The notes beneath the pieces were generated by a model that was not told the DNA's origin, did no database searches, and worked only from the letters and a program-made list of their open reading frames with translations. From Stutzerimonas stutzeri (GTDB taxonomy: Bacteria; Pseudomonadota; Gammaproteobacteria; Pseudomonadales; Pseudomonadaceae): a stretch of DNA of 64,000 nt. Made by a program: the position numbers and the translations under genes. Positions 55,946 to 63,644 of this stretch are shown here, one piece after another. Location: positions 4,092,001 to 4,156,000 of the forward strand of contig NC_015740.1 in the NCBI RefSeq assembly GCF_000219605.1, read 5' to 3'. Positions within the stretch are counted from its first letter, which is position 1. Every line of letters begins with the position of its first letter.

Positions 55946-56693
55946 AATGAGTTTTCTGGTGCTGCTGGTGCTGGTCGTGGGGCTGCTCGCCTCGGCGTTC
56001 CGCATCCTGCGTGAGTACGAGCGCGGCGTGGTGTTCATGCTCGGGCGCTTCTGGAAGGTCAAGGGACCCGGCCTGATCATGATCATCCCCGGGCTGCAGC
56101 AGATGGTGCGGGTCGACCTGCGCACCCTGGTGCTGGACGTGCCGACTCAGGATGTGATCTCCCGTGACAACGTCTCGGTGAAGGTCAACGCAGTGGTGTA
56201 CTACCGCGTGCTGGACGCGCAGAAGGCGATCATCCAGGTCGAGGACTATCACTCGGCCACCAGCCAGCTGGCGCAGACCACACTGCGCGCAGTGCTCGGC
56301 AAGCACGAACTGGACGACATGCTGGCCGAACGCGAGCAGCTCAACAATGACATCCAGCAAGTGCTCGATGCACAGACCGACGCCTGGGGGATCAAGGTGT
56401 CCAATGTCGAGATCAAGCACGTCGACCTCGACGAATCCATGGTCCGCGCCATCGCCCGCCAGGCCGAAGCGGAACGCGAGCGGCGCGCCAAGGTCATTCA
56501 TGCAGAGGGCGAGCTGCAGGCTTCCGAGAAGCTGATGCAGGCCGCCGAAATGCTCGGCCGGCAATCGGGCGCCATGCAGCTGCGCTACATGCAGACGCTG
56601 AGCAACATCGCCGGTGACAAGAGCTCGACCATCGTTTTTCCGTTGCCCATCGAACTGCTGCAGGGCATCAAGAACCTCGACAGGAAATCCTGA
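55935..56693 (+). CDS. Slipin (stomatin/SPFH, band 7) membrane protein
   Basis: 252 residues: one N-terminal transmembrane helix ([16 protein letters not shown]), then an SPFH domain ([46 protein letters not shown]) and a charged C-terminal coiled coil ([19 protein letters not shown]). Slipins scaffold membrane microdomains and protein quality control. It overlaps the NfeD protease gene and its stop directly abuts the GTG start of the lipoprotein gene downstream. Confidence 0.95.
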   Translation: MGYEMSFLVLLVLVVGLLASAFRILREYERGVVFMLGRFWKVKGPGLIMIIPGLQQMVRVDLRTLVLDVPTQDVISRDNVSVKVNAVVYYRVLDAQKAIIQVEDYHSATSQLAQTTLRAVLGKHELDDMLAEREQLNNDIQQVLDAQTDAWGIKVSNVEIKHVDLDESMVRAIARQAEAERERRAKVIHAEGELQASEKLMQAAEMLGRQSGAMQLRYMQTLSNIAGDKSSTIVFPLPIELLQGIKNLDRKS

Positions 56694-57206
56694 GTGCATC
56701 CATCCGCCACGCTCCACCTGCCACGGCAGCCGCTGCGTCTGCTGCTGATCGCCCTGCTCGCCCTGACCCTGGGCGCCTGCGCGGCACTGTCCCCGCGCGA
56801 CCCGCTCAACGTTCAGGTCGCCGGCATCCAGCCGCTGCAGGGCGAGGGCCTGGAGGCTCGCTTCCTGGTCAAGCTGCGCCTGCAGAACCCCAACGAGGGC
56901 GCCATCGACTACAGCGGCGTCGCCCTCGACCTGGAAATCAACGGCCGGCGGCTGGCCAGTGGTGTCAGCGACCAGCGTGGTACGGTGCCGCGCTTCGGCG
57001 AGAGCGTGCTCGAAGTACCGGTGACCATCTCGGCCTTTTCCGCGGCACGCCAGGCACTGGGCCTGGCCGAGAACATTGGCATCGACGCCGTGCCCTACGT
57101 GCTGCGCGGCAAGCTCGCCGGCGGCCTGTTCGGCACCCAGCGCTTCGTCGAGAAGGGCACCATCGATCTGTCCCCGGCACTGACGTCCCCCTATCGCCGC
57201 CCTTGA
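56694..57206 (+). CDS. LEA type 2 (WHy-domain) lipoprotein
   Basis: 170 residues with a lipoprotein signal peptide ending LTLGAC (lipobox cysteine near residue 29) and a WHy/LEA14-like beta-sandwich (VKLRLQNPNEGAIDYSGVALDLEINGRRLASG). LEA14-like proteins are linked to desiccation and stress. GTG 56694 begins immediately after the slipin stop, so the gene is coupled to the NfeD-slipin pair. Confidence 0.88.
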   Translation: MHPSATLHLPRQPLRLLLIALLALTLGACAALSPRDPLNVQVAGIQPLQGEGLEARFLVKLRLQNPNEGAIDYSGVALDLEINGRRLASGVSDQRGTVPRFGESVLEVPVTISAFSAARQALGLAENIGIDAVPYVLRGKLAGGLFGTQRFVEKGTIDLSPALTSPYRRP

Positions 57207-57393
57207 GTCATACGACCACATCACCAAGAACGCCACGATTCTCCGCCAACGGAGCGTTCGCTGGCGGCACCGCGCAAAACCCAAGCGCCGGCCAATTCCT
57301 CACTCTAGCGCACGGATAACGGCGCACCGGCTTTTATCGCTCCGACCTTAGGCGACGTTGACAAGCCGCAGGCCATCGCCATAATGCCTGCAG
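57207..57393. other. Non-coding gap after the lipoprotein gene
   Basis: Contains CCGCCA (57243-57248) and TGGCGG (57262-57267) as a weak hairpin without a T-run. No coding or RNA feature was recognised. Confidence 0.5.
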
Positions 57394-57405
57394 TCATATG
57401 ACAAC
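57393..57405. promoter_or_regulatory. GTCATATGACAAC element, copy 1
   Basis: Identical 13-mer to the one before udh, at the 3' end of the truncated LacI-type gene. GTCATATGAC is a 10-bp palindrome. Probably an operator of a regulator of the uronate cluster, but its position at the end of a gene fragment suggests rearrangement. Confidence 0.5.
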
Positions 57406-57591
57406 TGACGTCATGGGCACGTAAGCGGTGGCTCGCACCGCCTCCAGCACCCGCCGGCGCGTCGCCGGTGCCACTGCCTCGGGCCGACCGAGGGTGCGCG
57501 ACACGGTGATCGGCGAAACACCGGCAACCCTGGCCACGTCGATCAGCGTCGGCGTGGCCCCTGCACGGGAACTGCTGCAGCGTTTGGCCAT
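57394..57591 (-). pseudogene. Truncated LacI-family regulator (DNA-binding head only)
   Basis: 65 residues from ATG 57591: TLIDVARVAGVSPITVSRTL followed by GRPEAVAPATRRRVLEAVRATAYVP is a full LacI-type helix-turn-helix and hinge start. Then only MTSVVI and a stop. A complete LacI regulator would add about 270 residues of sugar-binding domain, which is absent from all frames nearby. Read as a remnant of a GntR/gluconate-type LacI regulator; a functional stand-alone head is unlikely because dimerisation is lost. A 23-codon upstream extension is also open. Confidence 0.75.
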
Positions 57592-57650
57592 CAATGCTAT
57601 CTCCGCCGGGGTGCGGCTAGCGCAACGAACAGGGACAGGTTCTTTTTTGC

Positions 57651-57665
57651 ATGTCATCATACAAC
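57651..57665. promoter_or_regulatory. Degenerate copy of the GTCATATGACAAC element
   Basis: ATGTCATCATACAAC keeps TGTCAT and ACAAC with a changed centre, in front of the truncated LacI-type gene. It may be a decayed operator; weak on its own. Confidence 0.3.
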
Positions 57666-57852
57666 CTCATGATGCGCTGCGGTGCCTCGCCGTGTCATCC
57701 GCCCGCTGCCAGCGTTTGCGCCAAGAACGCCGTGCCATCGCGCTTTACAGGTGCGAGCGCCTGGCATTTGCAGCAATGAGCGTGCACAAGGCGATAAATA
57801 CGACTTTAAGCCTGTTGACATCCGCCGAGGCAGATGCTGATATTTCGCAACA

Positions 57853-57866
57853 TGTCATATGACAAC
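57853..57866. promoter_or_regulatory. TGTCATATGACAAC operator candidate upstream of udh
   Basis: TGTCATATGACA is a perfect 12-bp palindrome 36 bp before the udh start, well placed to block transcription. A GntR/FCD regulator ends the window at 63.6-64 kb and is the natural candidate; LacI-family operators are also palindromic with a central CG or AT. Confidence 0.6.
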
Positions 57867-57901
57867 AGATGACTCCAAGAACAATAACGACAGGCACTCC
57901 G

Positions 57902-58717
57902 ATGACAACCACTCCGACACCCCCATTCGGCCGCCTTCTGCTCACCGGCGCAGCCGGCGGCCTCGGCAAGGAGCTGCGTGCACGCCTGCAGCCCTACGCC
58001 CGCATCATCCGACTGTCCGATATCGCGCCGATGGCCCCGGCAGCCGGCGAACACGAGGAGGTCGTGCCTTGCGACCTCGCCGACAAGGCGGCCGTGCATG
58101 CCCTGTGCGACGGCGTAGATGCCATCGCCCATTTCGGCGGCGTCTCCGTCGAGCGGCCGTTCGAGGAAATCCTCGACGCCAATATCCGCGGCACCTTTCA
58201 CATCTATGAAGCAGCCCGCCTGCACCGCATCAAGCGTGTGGTCTTCGCCAGCTCCAACCATGTGATCGGCTTCTACCCGCAGACCGAAACCCTGGACGCC
58301 CACGCACCACGGCGCCCGGACGGCTACTACGGCCTGTCCAAGTCCTATGGCGAGGACATGGCGAGCTTCTACCACGATCGCTACGGCATCGAGACCGTCA
58401 GCATCCGCATCGGCTCCTCATTCCCCGAGCCGGCCAACCGCCGAATGATGAGCACCTGGCTGAGTTTTCGTGACCTCACCGAGCTGATGCGCTGCGCGCT
58501 GTTCACGCCAGCGGTCGGCCATACGGTGGTCTACGGCATGTCCGCCAACCGTGATGTGTGGTGGGACAACCATCTGGCCGCGCACCTGGGCTTCCAGGCG
58601 CAGGACAGCTCCGAAGCGTTCCGCGACAAGGTCGAGCAGCAACCGCCTTACAGCGCCGACGACCCGGCCGGCATCTATCAGGGCGGCGCCTTCGTCGCGG
58701 CCGGCCCCTTCGACTGA
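57902..58717 (+). CDS. udh: Udh, uronate dehydrogenase
   Basis: NAD-dependent SDR-type enzyme oxidising D-glucuronate or D-galacturonate to the aldarolactone. 271 residues: LLLTGAAGGLGKELR cofactor site, catalytic S in VFASSNHVIGFY, and Y143xxxK147 in YYGLSKSYGED. The tail DDPAGIYQGGAFVAAGPF matches Pseudomonas Udh closely. ATG 57902 (MTTTPTPPFGRLLL) is preferred over an open frame from 57869; the ribosome site is weak. First gene of the cluster udh - lactonase - TRAP transporter. Confidence 0.95.
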   Translation: MTTTPTPPFGRLLLTGAAGGLGKELRARLQPYARIIRLSDIAPMAPAAGEHEEVVPCDLADKAAVHALCDGVDAIAHFGGVSVERPFEEILDANIRGTFHIYEAARLHRIKRVVFASSNHVIGFYPQTETLDAHAPRRPDGYYGLSKSYGEDMASFYHDRYGIETVSIRIGSSFPEPANRRMMSTWLSFRDLTELMRCALFTPAVGHTVVYGMSANRDVWWDNHLAAHLGFQAQDSSEAFRDKVEQQPPYSADDPAGIYQGGAFVAAGPFD

Positions 58718-58758
58718 TAGCCCCCCTTCGCCCGTGTACAACAACAAAGAGAAACGCA

Positions 58759-59655
58759 ATGGCCAGTGAAGCTGAACTCATCGCCGACCTGCGCTGCGCC
58801 ACCGGTGAAAGCCCGGTCTGGGTCGCAGCCGAACAGGCGCTGTACTGGGTCGACATCCCCAACCGCGAGCTGCTGCGCTGGAGCGCTACCGACGGCCAGC
58901 TTTCCCGCTGGCAGGGCGAGCAGATGCTGGCCTGCATCGCCCGCCACGGCGACGGCTGGGTGGCCGGCATGGAGAGCGGCTTCTTCGCCCTGCAGACAGG
59001 CCCGGACGGCCGGCTCGACAGCCGCCCGTTGGCGACCATCGATCACCAGCTGCCCGCGATGCGCATGAACGATGGCCGCTGCGATCGCCAGGGCCGCTTC
59101 TGGGCCGGCAGCATGGCGCTGGACATGGCCGCCGGGCATCCGGTCGGCGCGCTGTACCGGCTCGATGACCAGGCCGCGCGCGGCCCGCTGGTGCCGCAGC
59201 TGGACGGCTTTATCGTGCCCAACGGCCTGGCCTTCAGCCCGGACGGGCGAACCATGTACCTGTCCGATTCACATCCCGGTGTGCAGAAGATCTGGGCCTT
59301 CGATTACGACACCGACAGCGGCACGCCGAGCCGTCGCCGCCTGTTCGTCGACATGCTCGAGTACCCCGGCCGCCCGGACGGCGCCGCTGTGGATGCCGAG
59401 GGTTGCTACTGGATCTGCGGCAACGACGCCGGGCTGATCCACCGCTTCACCCCGGACGGCCGGCTGGATCGCTCCCTCGCCGTGCCGGTGAAGAAACCGA
59501 CCATGTGCGCCTTCGGCGGGCCACGGCTGGACACGCTGTACGTCACCTCGATCCGACCTGGCGGCGACCTCGCCGATCAGCCGCTGGCCGGCGGCCTGTT
59601 CGCGCTCAACCCCGGCGTCACCGGCATCGAGGAGCCCGCCTTCACCCGGAACTGA
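58759..59655 (+). CDS. SMP-30/gluconolactonase-family aldonolactonase
   Basis: 298-residue six-bladed propeller of the SMP-30/regucalcin family: TGESPVWVAAEQALYWVDIP at the start, MRMNDGRCDRQGRFWAG and VPNGLAFSPDGRTMYLSDS with the metal-binding Glu, Asn and Asp. Next to udh it most likely hydrolyses the glucaro- or galactarolactone that Udh makes. Only ATG 58759 fits, 41 bp after udh, with a weak ribosome site. Confidence 0.92.
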   Translation: MASEAELIADLRCATGESPVWVAAEQALYWVDIPNRELLRWSATDGQLSRWQGEQMLACIARHGDGWVAGMESGFFALQTGPDGRLDSRPLATIDHQLPAMRMNDGRCDRQGRFWAGSMALDMAAGHPVGALYRLDDQAARGPLVPQLDGFIVPNGLAFSPDGRTMYLSDSHPGVQKIWAFDYDTDSGTPSRRRLFVDMLEYPGRPDGAAVDAEGCYWICGNDAGLIHRFTPDGRLDRSLAVPVKKPTMCAFGGPRLDTLYVTSIRPGGDLADQPLAGGLFALNPGVTGIEEPAFTRN

Positions 59656-59725
59656 TCCACCCCGGGCCGCTCGCGGCGCCGGTCAAGCACTGCTGTTCAC
59701 CTACAACAACAAAACGGAGTTTTCC

Positions 59726-60673
59726 ATGAACCTCAAACGCAAGCTGCTTCTGGCCACACTTCCGCTGGCCGAGATGACCCTGAAGATCGCCGAGATCCAC
59801 CCCGCCGGCTACCCCACCGTGGTCGCCATGGAAAACCTGGGCAAGAAACTGGAAGCCGCCACCAACGGCGAGATCAAGTCACGCATGTTCGCCGGTGGCG
59901 TACTCGGCTCGGAGAAGGAAGTGATCGAGCAGACCCAGATCGGCGCCGTCCAGCTGACCCGCGTCAGCCTCGGCTCGGTGGGCCCGGTGGTGCCGGCCAC
60001 CAACGTGTTCAACATGCCCTTCGTGTTCCGCGACGTCGACCATATGCGCAAGGTGGTCGACGGCGAGATCGGCCAGGAAATCCTCGACGCCATCACCAAC
60101 TCGGACTTCAACATGGTCGGCCTGGCCTGGATGGAAGCCGGCAGCCGCAGCCTCTACACCAAGAAGCCGGTGCGCAGCCTGGATGACCTCAAGGGCATGA
60201 AGATCCGCGTGATCGGCAACCCGCTGTTCATCGACACCCTCAACGCCATGGGCGCCAACGGCATCGCCATGGACACCGGCGAGATCTTCAGCGCCCTGCA
60301 GAGCGGCGTGATCGATGGCGCCGAGAACAACCCGCCGACCCTGCTCGAGCACAACCACTTCCGCGCCGCCAAGTACTACACCCAGACCCATCACCTGATC
60401 CTCCCCGAGCCGCTGCTGATGTCCAAGACCACCTGGAACAAGCTCAGCCCCGAGCAGCAGGAGCTGGTCAAGAAACTGGCCAAGGAAGCCCAGCTGGAAG
60501 AACGCGAGCTGTGGGTAGCCAAGGAAAACGCCAGCAACGAGAAGCTCAAGGCCGAGGGCGTCGAGTACATCGAAGTCGACACCAAGCCCTTCTACGACGC
60601 CACCGCCCCGGTCCGTGAGAAGTATGGCGCGCAGTTCGCCGAGCTGATCCAGCGCATCGAAGCCGTTCAGTAA
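59726..60673 (+). CDS. TRAP transporter substrate-binding protein (DctP family) with a shortened signal peptide
   Basis: 315 residues; expected to bind uronate in the periplasm and pass it to DctQM. Signatures: LKIAEIHPAGYPTVVAMENLG, AGGVLGSEKEVIEQTQIGAVQ, LKGMKIRVIGNPLFIDTLNAMG, SALQSGVIDGAENNP. The N-terminus is MNLKRKLLLATLPLAEMTLK: basic start and only about nine hydrophobic residues before the mature sequence, where relatives have 15 or more ending in an AxA site. A deletion of roughly 8-10 codons in the signal peptide is inferred, so export may fail. Start ATG 59726 is the only reasonable one. Confidence 0.88.
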   Translation: MNLKRKLLLATLPLAEMTLKIAEIHPAGYPTVVAMENLGKKLEAATNGEIKSRMFAGGVLGSEKEVIEQTQIGAVQLTRVSLGSVGPVVPATNVFNMPFVFRDVDHMRKVVDGEIGQEILDAITNSDFNMVGLAWMEAGSRSLYTKKPVRSLDDLKGMKIRVIGNPLFIDTLNAMGANGIAMDTGEIFSALQSGVIDGAENNPPTLLEHNHFRAAKYYTQTHHLILPEPLLMSKTTWNKLSPEQQELVKKLAKEAQLEERELWVAKENASNEKLKAEGVEYIEVDTKPFYDATAPVREKYGAQFAELIQRIEAVQ

Positions 60674-60732
60674 CCCTCGCGCAAGCGCGCGGCGCCGGCC
60701 ACCCGCCTGCGCCGCGCAACCGGTGAAGTCTC

Positions 60733-61259
60733 ATGAAAAACCTGGTTCTGAGCGTCAACGACGCCATCTACCGCGCCTGCGTCATCGTCGCCGCCCTGGC
60801 GATCGTGGTCATGGCGACGATCATTCCCTGGGGTGTGTTCAGCCGCTATGCACTGGGCCAGGGCCTCGGCTGGCCCGAGCCGATCGCCATCCTGCTGATG
60901 GTCCTGTTCACCTTCGTGGCGCCGCAGCCAGCTACCGCGCCGGTGCACACATGGCGGTGCAGGTGCTGACCGATCGCCTGCCGGCCGCGGCCCAGCCCTT
61001 TGTCACCCTGTTCGTGCGCCTGGCCATGGCCGCCATCGCCCTGTTCATGCTGATCTGGGGCTACAAGCTGTGCGTGGCCACCTGGAACCAGTACCTCAGC
61101 ACCCTGACCTGGCTGCGCGTCGGCATCAGCTATGCGCCGATCCCGCTGGGCGGGCTGATCACCCTGCTGTTCGTCATCGAACAACTGCTCTACGGCGACC
61201 AGCACAAGCGTCGCGTCGTCGATTACGAGAACTGCGAAGATTCCAAGGAGTCCGTGTAA
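60733..61259 (+). pseudogene. TRAP small membrane subunit DctQ, frameshifted
   Basis: Reading from ATG 60733 gives MKNLVLSVNDAIYRACVIVA and continues correctly to LLMVLFTFV, then fails to an early stop at 60969. The rest of the protein resumes one frame over as GAAASYRAGAHMAVQVLTDR and runs to 61259. A single missing base between 60915 and 60918 (GTN-GGC read as GT-GGC) explains it. Restored, it is a four-helix DctQ of about 175 residues. The end overlaps the dctM start by one base. Either a true lesion or a sequencing error. Confidence 0.85.
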
Positions 61260-62539
61260 TGGATGCCGCCATTCTGCTGGGCAGCTTCATTGCCCTGATC
61301 CTGCTGCGCGTCCCGGTCGCCTATGCCCTCGGCCTGGCCACCCTGATCGGCGCCTGGTACATCGACATCCCGCTGCACGCCGTGATGATCCAGATCGCCG
61401 GCGGTGTGAACAAATTCTCCCTGCTGGCCATCCCGTTCTTCGTCCTGGCCGGCGCGATCATGGCCGAAGGCGGCATGGCGCGGCGCCTGGTGGCCTTCGC
61501 CGGGGTGCTGGTGGGCTTCGTTCGTGGCGGCCTGTCGCTGGTCAACATCACTGCCTCGACCTTCTTCGGCGCCATCTCCGGTTCCTCCCTGGCCGATACC
61601 GCCTCGGTCGGTTCGGTGCTGATCCCGGAAATGGAAAAGAAGGGCTACCCACGGGAATTCTCCACCGCGGTCACCGTTTCCGGCTCGGTGCAGGCGCTGC
61701 TCACCCCGCCCAGCCACAATTCGGTGATCTACTCGCTGGCCGCCGGCGGCACCGTCTCCATCGCCGCGCTGTTCGTCGCCGGGATCGGCCCGGGGCTGCT
61801 GCTCAGCGCCACCATGGCCACGCTGTGCCTGCTCTTCGCGCGCAAGCGCAACTACCCCAAGGGCGAGGTGATCCCGCTGCGTCAGGCGCTGAAGATCTGC
61901 GTCGAGGCGCTGTGGGGGCTGATGACCATGGTGATCATCCTCGGCGGCATCCTCTCCGGCGTGTTCACCGCCACCGAGTCGGCCGCCGTGGCCGTGGTCT
62001 GGGCCTTCTTCGTGACCATGTTCATCTACCGCGACTACAAGTGGCGCGAGCTGCCGAAGATGCTGCACCGCACGGTGCGCACGCTTTCCATCGTGATGAT
62101 CCTGATCGCCTTCGCCGCGAGCTTCGGCTACATCATGACCCTGATGCAGATACCGGCGAAGATCACCACGGCATTCCTGACCCTGTCGGACAACCGCTAC
62201 GTGATCCTGCTGTGCATCAACTTCATGCTGCTGGTGCTGGGCACGCTGATGGACATGGCACCGCTGATTCTGATTCTCACGCCGATCCTGCTGCCGGTGG
62301 TGACCTCGTTCGGCGTCGATCCGGTGCACTTCGGCATGATCATGCTGGTCAACCTCGGCATCGGCCTGATCACCCCGCCGGTAGGTGCGGTACTCTTCGT
62401 CGGTGCCGCCATCGGCAAGGTCAGTATCGAAAGCACCGTCAAGGCGCTGCTGCCGTTCTACGCTGCGCTGTTCGCCGTGCTGATGGCCGTGACCTATATC
62501 CCAATGATCTCGCTGTGGCTGCCGAGCGTAGTGCTCTGA
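61259..62539 (+). CDS. TRAP transporter large membrane subunit DctM
   Basis: 426 residues, about 12 transmembrane helices; forms the sodium-coupled translocation channel with DctQ. Signatures: IPFFVLAGAIMAEGGMARRL, ASTFFGAISGSSLADTASVG, and LGTLMDMAPLILILTPILLP near the end. The ATG (61259) overlaps the dctQ stop. Intact over its whole length. A terminator follows. Confidence 0.94.
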   Translation: MDAAILLGSFIALILLRVPVAYALGLATLIGAWYIDIPLHAVMIQIAGGVNKFSLLAIPFFVLAGAIMAEGGMARRLVAFAGVLVGFVRGGLSLVNITASTFFGAISGSSLADTASVGSVLIPEMEKKGYPREFSTAVTVSGSVQALLTPPSHNSVIYSLAAGGTVSIAALFVAGIGPGLLLSATMATLCLLFARKRNYPKGEVIPLRQALKICVEALWGLMTMVIILGGILSGVFTATESAAVAVVWAFFVTMFIYRDYKWRELPKMLHRTVRTLSIVMILIAFAASFGYIMTLMQIPAKITTAFLTLSDNRYVILLCINFMLLVLGTLMDMAPLILILTPILLPVVTSFGVDPVHFGMIMLVNLGIGLITPPVGAVLFVGAAIGKVSIESTVKALLPFYAALFAVLMAVTYIPMISLWLPSVVL

Positions 62540-62558
62540 AGGCAGACAAGGGACGAGG

Positions 62559-62583
62559 ACGCCGCCCACCCGGGCGGCGTTTT
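62559..62583 (+). terminator. Intrinsic terminator after dctM
   Basis: CGCCGCCC (62560-62567), ACCC loop, GGGCGGCG (62572-62579), then TTTTACTTT. Ends the uronate/TRAP transcript 20 bp past dctM. Confidence 0.88.
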
Positions 62584-62690
62584 ACTTTGCACACTGACGC
62601 AGACACCGCCCTGATCAGGCCGCCTGACCCAAGGTCGTCGTGCAATCGAACGCGTAGAACTCTGTACAGGCACTAGAAGGACTGGATTTC

Positions 62691-63596
62691 ATGCAAGCTG
62701 CCGCGCCGTTTCCCCGCCATATCGCCGTGCTGATCCTGGCGACCCTGGCCTGCTCGTTCGCCGGCAACCACATCGCCGCCCGCATCGCCTTCGATCACGA
62801 CACCGGCCTGCTGCTGGCCATGCTCTGCCGCGCCGGCGTGACGCTGGTGGTACTGGCGGCGCTGGTGTTCTGGCGGCGCGAGTCACTGCGCCTGAGCCCG
62901 GCCACCTGGCGCTGGCAGCTTCTGCTCGGCCTGCTGATCGCGGTGCAGAGCTTCTGCATCTATTCGGCGGTGGCGCGCATCCCGGTGGCGCTGGCGTTGC
63001 TGGTGGTGAACCTCTCGCCGATCCTGCTGGCGCTGCTCACCTGGGTCCTCGGCGGCCCGCGGCCGACCCGTCAGGCGCTGGCGATCATGGGCCTGATCCT
63101 GTTCGGCCTGGTGCTGGTGCTGGATGTGCCGGCGCGCCTGCTGAGCGCCGAGGCACCGGATGGCCAATGGGTCGCCGGCATCCTGTTCAGCCTGACGGCC
63201 GCCGCGGTGTTCGCGGCGGCGCTGTGGGTGACCGAGCACAAGCTGTCGAACATGGCCGGTTCGGTGCGCAGCATGCTGACCCTGATCGTGGTGTTTCTCG
63301 CCTCGGCCCTGCTCGGCAGCAGCGGCCTGATTCCCGGCGGGCTCGACCTGCCCAGCGCCACTGCCGGCTGGATTGCCCTCGCCTGCCTGGTGCTGCTCTA
63401 TGGTGCGGCCTTCTCGACGCTGTTCATCTGCATGCCGCGCCTGAACATCGCGCGCAACGCGCCGGTGATGAACATGGAGCCGGTCGCCGGCATGCTGCTT
63501 GGCTGGCTGGTGCTCGGCCAGCTGCTCGGCCCCTCGCAGGTGCTCGGCGGGCTGATCGTGGTCGGCGGCATCGTGCTGCTGGCCTACCGCCGCTAG
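62691..63596 (+). CDS. EamA-family (DMT) exporter
   Basis: 301 residues with ten predicted transmembrane helices in two EamA repeats (first about 8-138, second about 160-299). Typical DMT features: Pro and Gly in helices 4 and 9 (IPVALALLVVNLSPILLALL; MNMEPVAGMLLGWLVLGQLL). Substrate unknown; these often export amino acids or metabolites. It lies between the TRAP cluster and a convergent GntR regulator, so it may be part of the same regulon. Confidence 0.9.
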   Translation: MQAAAPFPRHIAVLILATLACSFAGNHIAARIAFDHDTGLLLAMLCRAGVTLVVLAALVFWRRESLRLSPATWRWQLLLGLLIAVQSFCIYSAVARIPVALALLVVNLSPILLALLTWVLGGPRPTRQALAIMGLILFGLVLVLDVPARLLSAEAPDGQWVAGILFSLTAAAVFAAALWVTEHKLSNMAGSVRSMLTLIVVFLASALLGSSGLIPGGLDLPSATAGWIALACLVLLYGAAFSTLFICMPRLNIARNAPVMNMEPVAGMLLGWLVLGQLLGPSQVLGGLIVVGGIVLLAYRR

Positions 63597-63644
63597 GCCT
63601 CGCCGAAGCGCTGCCCGCCGCGGCGGGCTGACGAGGCGCGGCGG

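Noticed and set aside
57243..57267. CCGCCA/TGGCGG hairpin after the LEA lipoprotein as a terminator
   Set aside because: Six-base stem, 13-base loop and no T-run on either strand.
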